A stretch of 64,000 bases of DNA from Candidatus Pacearchaeota archaeon (lineage in GTDB: Bacteria > Patescibacteriota > Minisyncoccia > Minisyncoccales > Minisyncoccaceae), in NCBI GenBank assembly GCA_035404185.1, contig DAONGN010000001.1, positions 503,408 to 567,407 of the forward strand. The letters run 5' to 3'. The notes below the pieces were generated by a model, which was given only the letters and a program-made list of their open reading frames with translations, was not told the origin of the DNA and did no database searches. Every line of letters starts with the position of its first letter. Positions within the stretch are counted from its first letter, which is position 1. This document shows positions 16,918-24,961 of the stretch, one piece after another. Position numbers and translations under genes: made by a program.

Positions 16918-17649
16918 TTATTCGAATTTTAGACTTTTTATCATTTCTTGACCATAGTCATCTAAACCTCCAGGAGAATCATTGTATATGAAAAAATCAT
17001 AATCGATAGGAAGTTTTACTGATATTAGTTTTTTCTTTTCAGGAGAATATAATATTTTATAATGCATTTCATAGGGACAGGTTGAATTGACTATTTCACC
17101 GTTCGCCCAATCATTTCCAATAATACTAATATCGTAAGTACCGTTATCGTTTATTTTTTGATCTCCGAAAATACAATTTTCTGGATAATAATCTTTAATG
17201 AATTTTTTAATATCCTCAAGATTATCCACTTTTATTACATCGATTTTCCAAGCAAGGAAAGGTTTAACGGTTTTGCCTTGAGCTTGCAACGAGGCAAGAG
17301 ATGCTTCTATTTTTTCACATTTTTCTTTTCTGTAATCATAATAATATTCGGGTGTAATATATACCGCGTTGTTATTATTGTCTTGAAAAACTTTAACAGG
17401 AACAAGTGGATCTTTACTACCTCCGCATCTATCAATGCATTGAGTTTCGGGAGGAATTTTTATTGAAAATCCCAACTGAGCATTAATGTATTCTCCCCAA
17501 TTAGAAGTATCAATGGTTCTTTTTATTTTGGCAACTAGACCATTATTAACAGACACAACTTTTGGTTCTTCTTCAATCAACAAAGAAAATAGAAATGGTC
17601 CAGTAATAAGACAGACCATAATGATTAATATTTTTATCCATTCTTTCAT
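16918..17649 (-). CDS. Membrane-anchored protein of unknown function
   Basis: The N-terminal helix (about residues 5-24) is followed by a 220-residue extracytoplasmic-looking domain with paired cysteines (CIDRC, a middle C, CPYEMHY). The fragment LGFSIKIPPET resembles the openings of PsbP-like CPR surface domains. No catalytic motif is visible. Its ATG lies six bases after a -10 box that is part of a promoter also found at 59983-60011. Confidence 0.5.
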   Translation of the reverse strand: MKEWIKILIIMVCLITGPFLFSLLIEEEPKVVSVNNGLVAKIKRTIDTSNWGEYINAQLGFSIKIPPETQCIDRCGGSKDPLVPVKVFQDNNNNAVYITPEYYYDYRKEKCEKIEASLASLQAQGKTVKPFLAWKIDVIKVDNLEDIKKFIKDYYPENCIFGDQKINDNGTYDISIIGNDWANGEIVNSTCPYEMHYKILYSPEKKKLISVKLPIDYDFFIYNDSPGGLDDYGQEMIKSLKFE

Positions 17650-17655
17650 GTTTTT

Positions 17656-17684
17656 ATTATACTTCTAAAAACAAAAAGTGCCAA
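17656..17684 (-). promoter_or_regulatory. Leaderless promoter, duplicated at 59983-60011
   Basis: TTGGCA (17679-17684), a 17-base spacer and TATAAT (17656-17661) lie six bases before the ATG of the 16918-17649 gene. The whole element, spacer included, is repeated almost base for base upstream of a different gene at 59983. Confidence 0.65.
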
Positions 17685-17750
17685 TAATTTAACAGAAACT
17701 ACGGAACAAACAAGAAAATATTATTATTTCTTAAATATAAACATAAATAA

Positions 17751-17770
17751 AAAAAGGATATATCCTTTTT
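17751..17770 (-). terminator. Terminator of the 17774-18700 gene
   Basis: AAAAAGGATA and TATCCTTTTT form a perfect 20-base palindrome directly after the stop codon, with T-rich sequence beyond on the minus strand. Confidence 0.55.
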
Positions 17771-17773
17771 TAA

Positions 17774-18700
17774 TTATACCGGAGACTTGATGCGATTCGC
17801 ATTCGGTAATCTTTTTTCTTCATAAAGTACTGTTGTATTTCTTTGTTTAAGTAGGAAGGCCGATAAGCTTTCGGGAGAAATAAAATCATCTCTTTCTATG
17901 TGTACACATTTTAATCCAGTATTCTTAGTGTCTGTAATCCATTTCCTTACGGTAATCGGACTTACCTTCAGAGCTTCTGCTACATCGCCAATAAGGCATC
18001 CCTCGCGTTTCTTTTTTATCGTTACGGTTTCACGACTTATCGAGGGATTAGGTTCTTCAAGAGAAGTTCTGATTTCGGTTTCGGCCTGTTGCGCAGGTTT
18101 TTCGAATACTTCTACTGGTAGATTGTTAGATGTTTCAATGGGATTTTCATCATTAATCAAATTGTTCTTAACTTCATCATTTTTGACAATTAGATGTGTT
18201 TTTTTAGCTTCATCGTTTCCACCTTTGTTTTGAAAAGCAATGACGGGCGGAGAAATCGACACACCAATATCGGGTATTGTTTCTGTCGATTTTTTGGTTA
18301 AAAATTCTCCGATACTTTTGGGATCGACGTAACAACCCCTTCCAGATAATATTCCGTTGATTTTCTTTTTCTTAACCAAATCAACGACAGCTCTCCAATC
18401 GTCGCAATTCAATAATTTTGCAGCCTCTTTTGCGTTAAACCAACCATCATAACGTGTACCTTTAGGTTTATCCCTTGGAGGAGAAAATCCTAAAAGATTA
18501 TCTGCAATTCTTTTGATATTAAGTAGATAATTTTTAAGCTCGCACAGTTGAACTACTACGACATCTCCTTTTGGGTTTTTGTATAATGATTCAGGCATAC
18601 CATTAGTAATTGCTGTGATATCGTAACCAGTCAGATCTCTTATCTGGTCAATGGTCATAAATCTTTCCATGTCCTCTTCAAATAAATCTGTCTTTTTCAT
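17774..18700 (-). CDS. Multi-HTH DNA-binding protein, excisionase/AlpA-like
   Basis: Three helix-turn-helix-like segments are visible: residues 16-60 (MTIDQIRDLTGYDITAIT), residues 85-135 (WFNAKEAAKLLNCDDW ... YVDPKSIGEFL) and residues 232-285 (IGDVAEALKVSPITVRKW ... FISPESLSAFL). The last two follow the HTH_17/MerR-like layout of phage excisionases. A charged, low-complexity linker joins them. A GAGGAG ribosome-binding sequence precedes the ATG. A perfect inverted repeat lies just after the presumed transcription start, suggesting autoregulation. It lies next to the second cassette-like cluster, so a role in recombination is possible but unproven. Confidence 0.55.
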   Translation of the reverse strand: MKKTDLFEEDMERFMTIDQIRDLTGYDITAITNGMPESLYKNPKGDVVVVQLCELKNYLLNIKRIADNLLGFSPPRDKPKGTRYDGWFNAKEAAKLLNCDDWRAVVDLVKKKKINGILSGRGCYVDPKSIGEFLTKKSTETIPDIGVSISPPVIAFQNKGGNDEAKKTHLIVKNDEVKNNLINDENPIETSNNLPVEVFEKPAQQAETEIRTSLEEPNPSISRETVTIKKKREGCLIGDVAEALKVSPITVRKWITDTKNTGLKCVHIERDDFISPESLSAFLLKQRNTTVLYEEKRLPNANRIKSPV

Positions 18701-18739
18701 TAAACTCTCCTCACATATTTAAAATTAAAGGTTCTTTCT

Positions 18740-18753
18740 CGCCAGATATGGCG
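18740..18753. promoter_or_regulatory. Perfect inverted repeat, possible operator
   Basis: CGCCA-GATA-TGGCG lies about three bases downstream of the expected transcription start of the 17774-18700 gene. It could be a binding site for that protein or a 5' mRNA hairpin. Confidence 0.4.
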
Positions 18754-18762
18754 ATTTCTTAA

Positions 18763-18791
18763 AAGATATATCTAGTATTGAAAATTGTCAA
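18763..18791 (-). promoter_or_regulatory. Promoter of the excisionase-like gene
   Basis: TTGACA (18786-18791), a 17-base spacer and TATCTT (18763-18768) on the minus strand. The leader of about 55 bases carries the inverted repeat and GAGGAG. Confidence 0.55.
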
Positions 18792-18834
18792 ATTTAAAAT
18801 TTTAACCAAAAAATCTAATTAAAATATAAAAAAT

Positions 18835-18880
18835 TTGCTCGGTAAGTGGGACGAACTTGAAACCTTTTTAAGTCTAGAAT
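18835..18880. repeat. tRNA-3'-end-like intergenic repeat, copy C
   Basis: It contains GCTCGG, then TAAGTGGGACGAACTTGAAACC and a run of T. It matches copy D (19386) almost exactly. The first unit of the second cassette-like cluster begins after it. Confidence 0.6.
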
Positions 18881-18939
18881 TTATTTGACATAATCCTTAT
18901 GTTATTATACGTTATTCTTAATCCCAGGAGGGATACTCT

Positions 18940-19275
18940 TTGAAAATTAATGCCAGAGCTATATTAATTTGCATGCTTGTAATTATTTCAATTACAGTCT
19001 GTGTACAGGCGGCTGAAAGTTCTAACGGAGAGGTGGTTGAGGTTGGAAATGGAGTTTTTGTAATCCATTCTTATGTATCTTTCGGGTCTTCTTTTGATGA
19101 TGAGTTGTATGTAGCGCAAAGCATCTCTACGATTATCACAGAGCACCCAGACATGGAATACGTGTCTCTGGTGCCACATACAGCTGGTTATGGACAAACC
19201 TTTGGATATATTGCAATCTTCCGACCAAAGCATTCAGGTAATTGTACTGCTCGTTTTGAAGGCCTAAAAGGCTGA
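18940..19275 (+). CDS. Small secreted protein, unknown
   Basis: A 111-residue protein starting at TTG, with AGGAGG eight bases upstream. The signal peptide is about 24 residues (cleavage after VQA). The mature 87 residues have no recognised motif; Y, S and G are frequent. A TTGACA at 18885-18890 may be its -35 box. It is the only plus-strand gene in this stretch, has its own terminator and is GC-richer than the core genes. It lies between repeat copies C and D. Confidence 0.6.
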   Translation: MKINARAILICMLVIISITVCVQAAESSNGEVVEVGNGVFVIHSYVSFGSSFDDELYVAQSISTIITEHPDMEYVSLVPHTAGYGQTFGYIAIFRPKHSGNCTARFEGLKG

Positions 19276-19276
19276 T

Positions 19277-19305
19277 GATGTTATATTAAATTAACATCTT
19301 TTTTT
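19277..19305 (+). terminator. Terminator of the small secreted protein gene
   Basis: GATGTTA (19277-19283) pairs with TAACATC (19292-19298), followed by a run of T on the plus strand. Confidence 0.7.
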
Positions 19306-19385
19306 ATTCAAATATTTGACTCTAGATAGAATTGGAACCAAAACCTTGAATTAGAATATATCTTTTTTCTATTTTTAGCCATTTC

Positions 19386-19421
19386 ATCGGTAAGTGGAAC
19401 GAACTTGGAACCTTTTTAAAC
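19386..19421. repeat. tRNA-3'-end-like intergenic repeat, copy D
   Basis: It contains CGGTAAGTGGAACGAACTTG, then GAACC and a T-run. Closest to copies C and E. Confidence 0.6.
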
Positions 19422-19435
19422 ATAACTACCATTAA

Positions 19436-21235
19436 TTATCCTTGTCTATTTTTATGAATCTTTTTTAGTTTTGAATGACCAATAGTGCGTGAATAAACTT
19501 CTGTATTCCAAAATGTTGTAGGAACATTACCAATATAGTGATAATTAGCCCGTTCCTTTTTGGTCAAATTTTCTAACATTTTATTTATAGCTTTGGCTGC
19601 ATCTATTCTGGTTTTGTTGCTTGAAGTTGGACTCTCATCGTATGGTAATTTATGACTTGGAAGTTTTAACCTATAATTATCAGAAGTATATTTATTGACC
19701 GTGTCTGCTAAATCGCCGCTAAAAAATACTATTTTGGGAGGAAGATTTTCTTTTTCATAATTATCTATTAACAATTCTCCATTATTTTCCTTAATAATTC
19801 CTCCTTTTTTTGAAATAAGATTAATTATAAAATCTCTAGAAGTTTGATATCCGTTATCTTTTCCTTTTTTTTCATATTCCTCCCAATCATTCTGTCGATC
19901 TATAAAATCATACAAACCGCTTCGTCCAGAATAAAAAAATCTTCCTTTAATAGTTTCGAAATCTAAAGGATTTATTGCATCAGAGCCCTTAAGATTTAAA
20001 CGTTTATTAATATCTTCCACTAGCGCGTTAACTTTTTCTTTATTTTGCTCATAATATCTTTTACTTCTATCTTGGTCCTCTTTACAAAAACCAACCAATA
20101 GAGAAGGAAGGTTTTCAATTAAAGTTACAGCAAAATCTTTTGCGACAATTTTTCGATTTTGTAACTTTGCATATTTTTGCATATCCTCTAATAATATAAT
20201 CCAGTTACCAAGATTGGCATTAATTCCATCGGATGATAATCTATGTTGATCGTGTCTATTAATTGCTTGGATAGAGCTACTATCTAAAGATAAAAGTCCA
20301 GAAAATCCTCCCCATTCTATCTGATTTTTATAACGTTCTAGAGACTTAACATCTTGTGATGTCGAAGTACTAGAATCGTTATATTTTAATAATTCCTCAT
20401 CTAAAGTATGATGAGCATTTTTTAAAGCAGTAAGATAAATATTTTTTATTTCATCTTCGACGTCTTTTTTAAATCCTAAATCTTTAATTTTTTTAACAAG
20501 ATCTTGATATTTTTCCACATCTTTTTCAATTCTTTTAAAATTATTATTAAAATTTTCTGCAAAAGATATGTGCGAAAATCTTTCCGAAGGCGGTTTAATT
20601 ATTTTTCCTTCATTATTAAAATAAACATCTTCAGGAAGAAACACGGCTGACAGATGCGACAAATTAATTTTTGTGGGTCGTTCCGGATTTTTGTTGCTAA
20701 TAATAGCATCGCCAGCTCCCTCATGGGTTGTCCCGAAAGCATAATGCTTTAGACCTTTACGATCAAGAAGAAAGCTAACAGGACAAGCGTCCGAATAATA
20801 AAGACCTGATCCTTCTTCGGGTATTCCTCCCACGGCAAAAAAAATCCCATTATAAGAAATCTCTTTATCATCTTTTTTTAATTTCTCTAATGCGCCAGAC
20901 ATTCCACCTGTTTTTGCTTCAAAATCACTTCCAGGCTTTAATCCCTCCTTTATTAAACTATAGCCAGAAGAAATGGCACCTTTATCTAAAATTTTTAAAA
21001 AATTAGGAAAATGTGTAGAGTGGAAGAAAGACAAATCAAGTGCCCGTTTTTCATAAGCACGTCCTTCCTGTAGGTTTTCTCTCTTTTCTAAATAATCACT
21101 ATTTTCTTTTTTCGTATCTGTTTTTTCTTCCGACGCCCTCTCAATCGTTTCTTTTTTATCTTCAATATTTTCCTTTAAAGGATTACCATTTGAGTCTAAG
21201 TTTTCAAAGTCGGGTATTGTCTCAAAATTATTCAT
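19436..21235 (-). CDS. Large hypothetical protein with a possible ADP-ribosyltransferase-like opening
   Basis: The 599-residue product begins with an acidic/basic low-complexity segment (residues 1-60). Residues 68-90 (FFHSTHFPNFLKILDKGAIS) resemble the H-x-T ... I-x-x-G-x-I/L-x-S opening of ADP-ribosyltransferase-like folds such as DarT, and YYSDA and FLPEDVYF could be later strands. The rest is rich in charged helices. Catalytic residues cannot be assigned with confidence. It has no visible leader-gene partner and lies between tRNA-end-like repeats D and E. Possibly an effector or toxin; this is an inference. Confidence 0.4.
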   Translation of the reverse strand: MNNFETIPDFENLDSNGNPLKENIEDKKETIERASEEKTDTKKENSDYLEKRENLQEGRAYEKRALDLSFFHSTHFPNFLKILDKGAISSGYSLIKEGLKPGSDFEAKTGGMSGALEKLKKDDKEISYNGIFFAVGGIPEEGSGLYYSDACPVSFLLDRKGLKHYAFGTTHEGAGDAIISNKNPERPTKINLSHLSAVFLPEDVYFNNEGKIIKPPSERFSHISFAENFNNNFKRIEKDVEKYQDLVKKIKDLGFKKDVEDEIKNIYLTALKNAHHTLDEELLKYNDSSTSTSQDVKSLERYKNQIEWGGFSGLLSLDSSSIQAINRHDQHRLSSDGINANLGNWIILLEDMQKYAKLQNRKIVAKDFAVTLIENLPSLLVGFCKEDQDRSKRYYEQNKEKVNALVEDINKRLNLKGSDAINPLDFETIKGRFFYSGRSGLYDFIDRQNDWEEYEKKGKDNGYQTSRDFIINLISKKGGIIKENNGELLIDNYEKENLPPKIVFFSGDLADTVNKYTSDNYRLKLPSHKLPYDESPTSSNKTRIDAAKAINKMLENLTKKERANYHYIGNVPTTFWNTEVYSRTIGHSKLKKIHKNRQG

Positions 21236-21280
21236 ATTTTGTTATTTATCTATCTTAAAAAGATTATACCACAAAACAAA

Positions 21281-21300
21281 AAACCGACAAAAGTCGGTTT
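21281..21300 (-). terminator. Hairpin terminator (AAACCGAC type) before repeat E
   Basis: AAACCGAC (21281-21288), loop AAAA and GTCGGTTT (21293-21300), with T-run on the minus strand. Same hairpin as at 6296-6317. Confidence 0.65.
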
Positions 21301-21306
21301 CATAAC

Positions 21307-21350
21307 AGCTCGGGAGGTGGAACGAACTTGGAACCTTTTTATTTTTAGAC
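21307..21350. repeat. tRNA-3'-end-like intergenic repeat, copy E
   Basis: It contains AGCTCGGGAGGTGGAACG, then AACTTGGAACC and a T-run. The reverse complement resembles a tRNA T-arm plus acceptor strand (CCACCTCCCGAGC). Confidence 0.6.
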
Positions 21351-21351
21351 T

Positions 21352-21447
21352 CTAGCGAAAAAAAGTTTCTATAATATGCATAACAAAAGCACCGGTTGCA
21401 AAAGATACTAATCCTAATATTAAAAATCTTGGCTCTTTTATTTTCAT
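21352..21447 (-). CDS. 31-residue single-TM microprotein
   Basis: The reading frame from ATG at 21447 encodes a short basic start (MKIKEPR), one hydrophobic helix and a polar end, stopping at 21352. There is no Shine-Dalgarno sequence, but a TATAAT lies about 28 bases upstream. It occupies the interval between repeats E and F, matching the one-gene-per-interval pattern. It could be a chance frame. Confidence 0.35.
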   Translation of the reverse strand: MKIKEPRFLILGLVSFATGAFVMHIIETFFR

Positions 21448-21492
21448 ATTTTAAAATATTATTTTATTAAATTTATTATATCATGCAAACGA

Positions 21493-21511
21493 AAAACCGA
21501 CAAAAGTCGGT
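21493..21511 (-). terminator. Terminator of the tRNA Asp-Met-fMet transcript
   Basis: ACCGAC (21496-21501), loop AAAA and GTCGGT (21506-21511), with T-run on the minus strand. It is the third copy of this hairpin. Confidence 0.6.
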
Positions 21512-21518
21512 CTTGAAT

Positions 21519-21560
21519 TTGCTCGGGTGATAGGATTCGAACCTTAAAAATAAAGTTAAA
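21519..21560. repeat. tRNA-3'-end-like intergenic repeat, copy F
   Basis: It contains GCTCGGGTGATAGGATTCGAACC. This copy keeps a standard T-loop (TTCGAATC on the minus strand), so it links the degenerate repeats to genuine tRNA 3' ends. It adjoins tRNA-Asp. Confidence 0.6.
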
Positions 21561-21564
21561 TTTG

Positions 21565-21638
21565 CGGGCTCGACCGGACTCGAACCGGCAGTCTCCTCCG
21601 TGACAGGGAGGCGCGATAACCAATTTCGCTACGGGCCC
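21565..21638 (-). tRNA. tRNA-Asp (GTC)
   Basis: The minus strand folds as a cloverleaf: acceptor GGGCCCG/CGAGCCC with one C-A mismatch, anticodon loop CTGTCAC and T-arm GCCGG-TTCGAGT-CCGGT, with G73. It is the last tRNA of the three-gene cluster. Confidence 0.9.
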
Positions 21639-21653
21639 ATATATTTATTTTTG

Positions 21654-21725
21654 TGCCAGGGATGGGGATCGAACCCATGACAACTCGCTTATGAAACGAG
21701 TGCTCTACCACTGAGCTACTCTGGC
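21654..21725 (-). tRNA. tRNA-Met/Ile2 (CAT), elongator type
   Basis: The acceptor is GCCAGAG/CCCTGGC with one A-C mismatch, the D-stem is GCTC/GAGC (C11-G24, the elongator pattern), the anticodon loop TTCATAA, and T-arm ATGGG-TTCGATC-CCCAT. Anticodon CAT fits elongator Met or a lysidine-modified Ile tRNA; sequence alone does not decide. Confidence 0.85.
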
Positions 21726-21753
21726 CTGGCTCCATGCGTTTCAAACAAAAATG

Positions 21754-21824
21754 TTGCGGTTCCTAGAATTGCACTAGGGTCTCCAGCTTATGAGACTGGC
21801 GAGGTACTACTCCTCTAAACCGCT
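21754..21824 (-). tRNA. Probable initiator tRNA-fMet (CAT) of unusual form
   Basis: Acceptor AGCGGTT/AACCGCA leaves A1-A72 unpaired, and the D-stem GAGG/CCTC has A11-T24; both are initiator marks. The anticodon loop is CTCATAA. The anticodon stem is CCAGT/GCTGG, so the usual three G-C pairs at 29-31/39-41 are absent. The T-loop is TGCAATT with G at 55. A TATACT box lies just upstream. Confidence 0.75.
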
Positions 21825-21878
21825 ATATAAAGTATACTACCAAAAAGTAGGATAAAATCAAGAGGAAGCAAAATAAAA

Positions 21879-21908
21879 AAACCTATTCAGTAAAATACTT
21901 TTCGGTTT
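21879..21908 (-). terminator. Terminator of the 21917-22354 gene
   Basis: AAACC (21879-21883) and GGTTT (21904-21908) close a hairpin with an inner AGTA/TACT stem, followed by T-rich sequence on the minus strand. Confidence 0.5.
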
Positions 21909-21916
21909 AAAAAATT

Positions 21917-22354
21917 TTAGACTGGTTCAAGTCCAATAATATTTCCTTGATATCCCCCCTTTCTAACGAATGGAGACATTAGACTGTCGTCAATATCGAT
22001 TATTGACCCGAGAGCTAAAATTGATGATCGGTTTTCGATATAACGAAACGCAGTAAGAAGTTCCTGTAAATTAACAGCTTCGTATCCGTTTTCGTAAATA
22101 ACAGCCATTTCCTTTTCAAATTCTGAATAGCCAATTTCTGGCCTCCGGTTTAATTTGATAATTTTAACAATGATTTCTTTTTTCCCTCCCTTTAGAGTAG
22201 GAAAATTCTCCTCGTTAATTTCTGGATGAACTTGAGTGTAGTTTCCTTTTTTCAAAAGAGCTTTAATCGAAACATTATAATCAACGACGATGACATGACC
22301 AACGTCGGAAAAAGATAAATGGCTTGGAATCCTTTTTACCATTACCGTATTCAC
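21917..22354 (-). CDS. Hypothetical 145-residue protein
   Basis: The start is GTG at 22354, with GGGAGGTG just upstream, a strong ribosome-binding sequence. The product is soluble with mixed helices and strands; RKGGYQGNIIGLEP at the end is distinctive but unassigned. It is GC-richer than gatA beside it and monocistronic. No function is proposed. Confidence 0.5.
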   Translation of the reverse strand: MNTVMVKRIPSHLSFSDVGHVIVVDYNVSIKALLKKGNYTQVHPEINEENFPTLKGGKKEIIVKIIKLNRRPEIGYSEFEKEMAVIYENGYEAVNLQELLTAFRYIENRSSILALGSIIDIDDSLMSPFVRKGGYQGNIIGLEPV

Positions 22355-22413
22355 AATTCACCTCCCACATAATAGTGGTGGTTGAATATTAGCAAAAAAT
22401 AAATATTAGTCAA

Positions 22414-22932
22414 TTAATCCTCAACCTCTTCGGTTATAACACCTAATTTAATTAAAGAATCTTCAAAGGTTGAATATAGTCTATCCAATTCATCAATATC
22501 AGGCACATATCTAGTTTTTTTTCTTACCTCTTCGGCTATTTCTGCTAATCTTTTTAGACTTTCTCTATTGGGAGTATCCTCGTCTTCAACCATTTCCAAA
22601 AGATTTTTTCCTTTATATCCAAATCTTTTTAATAACTCGTAGAATAAAACTTCCGTTTGTAAAATAGCTCTCTTGTAATTTTTATTATCCAAAAGAGCAG
22701 ATATTTCTTTTGCTCTATTTGAAAATGATTTTGGCGGAGCAAATTTCTGAAAACTTAAAAAATCCATCATCCTTCTTTTCGTATCATTAATAAGTGTTCC
22801 ATCTTTAATATTATAATATGCAATAAAATATATAAAAATAGCAGAAAGAGTTAAGGCAACTATCTTAAAAGGAAGTAAGAATTGTGACAAATCTGTTGAC
22901 TCAAAAAATAAAGTAATATCATTTATTGTCAT
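22414..22932 (-). CDS. Membrane-anchored hypothetical protein
   Basis: The start at 22932 (MTINDITLF) gives a 14-base overlap with gatA; the earlier in-frame ATG would overlap by 38. One membrane helix (about residues 20-42) is followed by a cytoplasmic-looking helical domain of about 120 residues ([21 protein letters not shown], then an [11 protein letters not shown] segment). Similar small helical proteins near gatA are common in CPR, but I know no function. Co-transcribed with gatC-gatA. Confidence 0.5.
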   Translation of the reverse strand: MTINDITLFFESTDLSQFLLPFKIVALTLSAIFIYFIAYYNIKDGTLINDTKRRMMDFLSFQKFAPPKSFSNRAKEISALLDNKNYKRAILQTEVLFYELLKRFGYKGKNLLEMVEDEDTPNRESLKRLAEIAEEVRKKTRYVPDIDELDRLYSTFEDSLIKLGVITEEVED

Positions 22933-24349
22933 ATTTTTTCTCAAATAACGAAGCAATGCTTAATAATTTTTCTTCTTGAAATGGAACTCCAATTAAATGC
23001 ATCCCTATTGGTAATCCTGACTGAGATTTTCCGCAAGGAATAGATATTGCTGGAAGTCCAGCTAAATTAACAGAAACAGTATAAATGTCTGCTAAATACA
23101 TCGACATTGGATCATCTGATTTTTCCCCTATTTTAAAGGGCAAACAAGGAGATGTTGGTCCGATAATTGCATCAACTTTTTCAAAAGCTTTTTCAAAATC
23201 TTGTCTGATTAATGTTCTAACCTTTAAAGCTCTTTTGTAATAGGCGTCATAATATCCAGAAGATAACGTATAGGTTCCAAGCATGATTCTTTTCTTAACT
23301 TCCTTTCCAAATCCTTCAGTCCTATTTTTTAAATAAATATCGATTATCTTTTCTGCTTCTTCATCTTTAATTGTCTTTCCGTATCTTAATCCATCAAAAC
23401 GAGCTAAGTTTGCACTAGCTTCTGCTGGAGCAATAATATAATAACAGGCTAAAGCATATTCACTCATCGGTAAACTAATCTCTATAATTTCCGCTCCCAA
23501 CTCTTTATAAATATCAATAGCTTCTTTAATTGCTTTCTCTACTTCCCCATCTAATCCTTTAGCAAAATATTCTTTAGGAACTCCAATTTTTAATTTAGCC
23601 AAATTATTTTCTTTATCTGAATTAATACTAGTTGAATCCATCGGATCACTTCCTTTTATTGCATCAAAAACAATTTTTGCGTCATCAACGTTCTTGGTTA
23701 GCGGTCCGATTTGATCTAAAGAAGAGGCATAGGCAATTAATCCATATCTTGAAACAGTTCCGTAAGTTGGTTTTAACCCAGTAATGCCACAAAAAGAAGC
23801 TGGTTGCCTGATTGAACCACCTGTATCCGAGCCCAAAGCATAGACACACAGATCAGCAGCTACTGCCGCCGCCGAACCACCAGAAGAGCCTCCAGGAACT
23901 CTTTCTAAGTCACGAGGATTTTTAGTAGGAAAAAACGCTGAATTCTCACAAGAAGAACCCATAGCAAATTCATCAAGATTGGTTTTTCCTAAAAACACTA
24001 CGCCCATCTTTTCCAATTTTTCAATTACCGTAGCATTATATGTTGCGATATAATCTTCTAAGAATTTAGAACCTGCTGTGCATTTAATATTTTTAATTAA
24101 AATATTATCTTTAATAGCGCAAGGAATGCCAGTTAAGGGGTATATTTCCCCAATCTTAATCATTTTATCAGCCTTTTCTGCTTGTTTTAAGGCCATTTCT
24201 TCGGTAATAGTGATAAAAGCCTTAACCTCCTCATTTTTCTCCTTAATTTTATTCAAAAAAGCCTTCGTTAATTCAACTGAAGTAAAATCTCCATTCTTTA
24301 GTCCCTTACTCGCTTCTATTATTGTTAGTTTTGTTAAATCAATCTTCAT
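22919..24349 (-). CDS. gatA: Asp-tRNA(Asn)/Glu-tRNA(Gln) amidotransferase subunit A
   Basis: The amidase-signature catalytic triad is visible: lysine in PCAIKDN, the cis-serine in [10 protein letters not shown] and the nucleophile in [10 protein letters not shown]. The full 476-residue length is present. GatA releases ammonia from glutamine and channels it to GatB. It overlaps gatC by 11 bases upstream. gatB is 14 kb away in the secE operon, so the complex is encoded at two loci. Confidence 0.95.
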   Translation of the reverse strand: MKIDLTKLTIIEASKGLKNGDFTSVELTKAFLNKIKEKNEEVKAFITITEEMALKQAEKADKMIKIGEIYPLTGIPCAIKDNILIKNIKCTAGSKFLEDYIATYNATVIEKLEKMGVVFLGKTNLDEFAMGSSCENSAFFPTKNPRDLERVPGGSSGGSAAAVAADLCVYALGSDTGGSIRQPASFCGITGLKPTYGTVSRYGLIAYASSLDQIGPLTKNVDDAKIVFDAIKGSDPMDSTSINSDKENNLAKLKIGVPKEYFAKGLDGEVEKAIKEAIDIYKELGAEIIEISLPMSEYALACYYIIAPAEASANLARFDGLRYGKTIKDEEAEKIIDIYLKNRTEGFGKEVKKRIMLGTYTLSSGYYDAYYKRALKVRTLIRQDFEKAFEKVDAIIGPTSPCLPFKIGEKSDDPMSMYLADIYTVSVNLAGLPAISIPCGKSQSGLPIGMHLIGVPFQEEKLLSIASLFEKKYDNK

Positions 24350-24629
24350 TATAAAGAATCTTCTTAACTTGCATATAATTATCTTTCTTTCTTGATAAAG
24401 CTTTTAATAAGTCTTCAACATCTTTTTCTTTTGCAATGTCTCCTCTAAATACATTTTCATTTTTAGAAAGATTAGCGGTTTCAGTAATGTCTGAAACATC
24501 AAGCTCTTGAAGCTTTTTTACGTATTCTAAAATAGAAGAAAATTTTTCTCTGATTTCATCTATTTCTTCATCTTTTATTTCTAAGTATGAAAGTTTGGCA
24601 ATTTTTCTTATTTCTTCTTCTGATATCAT
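24339..24629 (-). CDS. gatC: Asp-tRNA(Asn)/Glu-tRNA(Gln) amidotransferase subunit C
   Basis: The start at 24629 ([18 protein letters not shown]) gives a 96-residue GatC of normal length; the longer frame adds 25 residues with no family resemblance. GatC wraps around GatA and GatB as a helical tie. The motif I-x-K-L-A/S-x-L-x-I/L is clear. It overlaps gatA by 11 bases. Confidence 0.85.
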   Translation of the reverse strand: MISEEEIRKIAKLSYLEIKDEEIDEIREKFSSILEYVKKLQELDVSDITETANLSKNENVFRGDIAKEKDVEDLLKALSRKKDNYMQVKKILYNED

Positions 24630-24669
24630 ATGTTTAAATATATACCACTCTTTGCTTTTGAGCAAATAA

Positions 24670-24960
24670 TCAAAACAGCTCTTTTGCTTTATTCCAAATA
24701 GCATTAATAGTAGCAGGAACCTCTTTTATTGCTTCGCTAAATTCTTTTTTAAATTCTTCTTTTGTTTTTACTCCAATATTTTTTTCTACCCACGGTTCCA
24801 TATCATTATTAATCCAATTTAAAGTTATGCCCCAATATTCAGATATTTTAGGAACACAATCATTCCAAATATTCTTTACTGAATCTTTATCAAAAGCAAA
24901 ACAAAATCCTATTGAAAAAAAAGATATTATTAAAACAAGAGAAAAAATTCTTTTAAACAT
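24670..24960 (-). CDS. Small secreted helical protein, unknown
   Basis: A signal peptide (about residues 1-22, ending CFA) precedes a 74-residue helical part rich in W, N and K (NDMEPWVEKNIGVKTKEEF). No motif is recognised. It lies one base downstream of gltX, and gatC follows after a 40-base gap, so it is in the same transcript. Confidence 0.5.
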   Translation of the reverse strand: MFKRIFSLVLIISFFSIGFCFAFDKDSVKNIWNDCVPKISEYWGITLNWINNDMEPWVEKNIGVKTKEEFKKEFSEAIKEVPATINAIWNKAKELF

Positions 24961-24961
24961 A

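Noticed and set aside
6321..21560. Classical integron
   Set aside because: No integrase gene is in view and the repeats do not match attC; genes carry their own promoters. Only a cassette-like layout is claimed.
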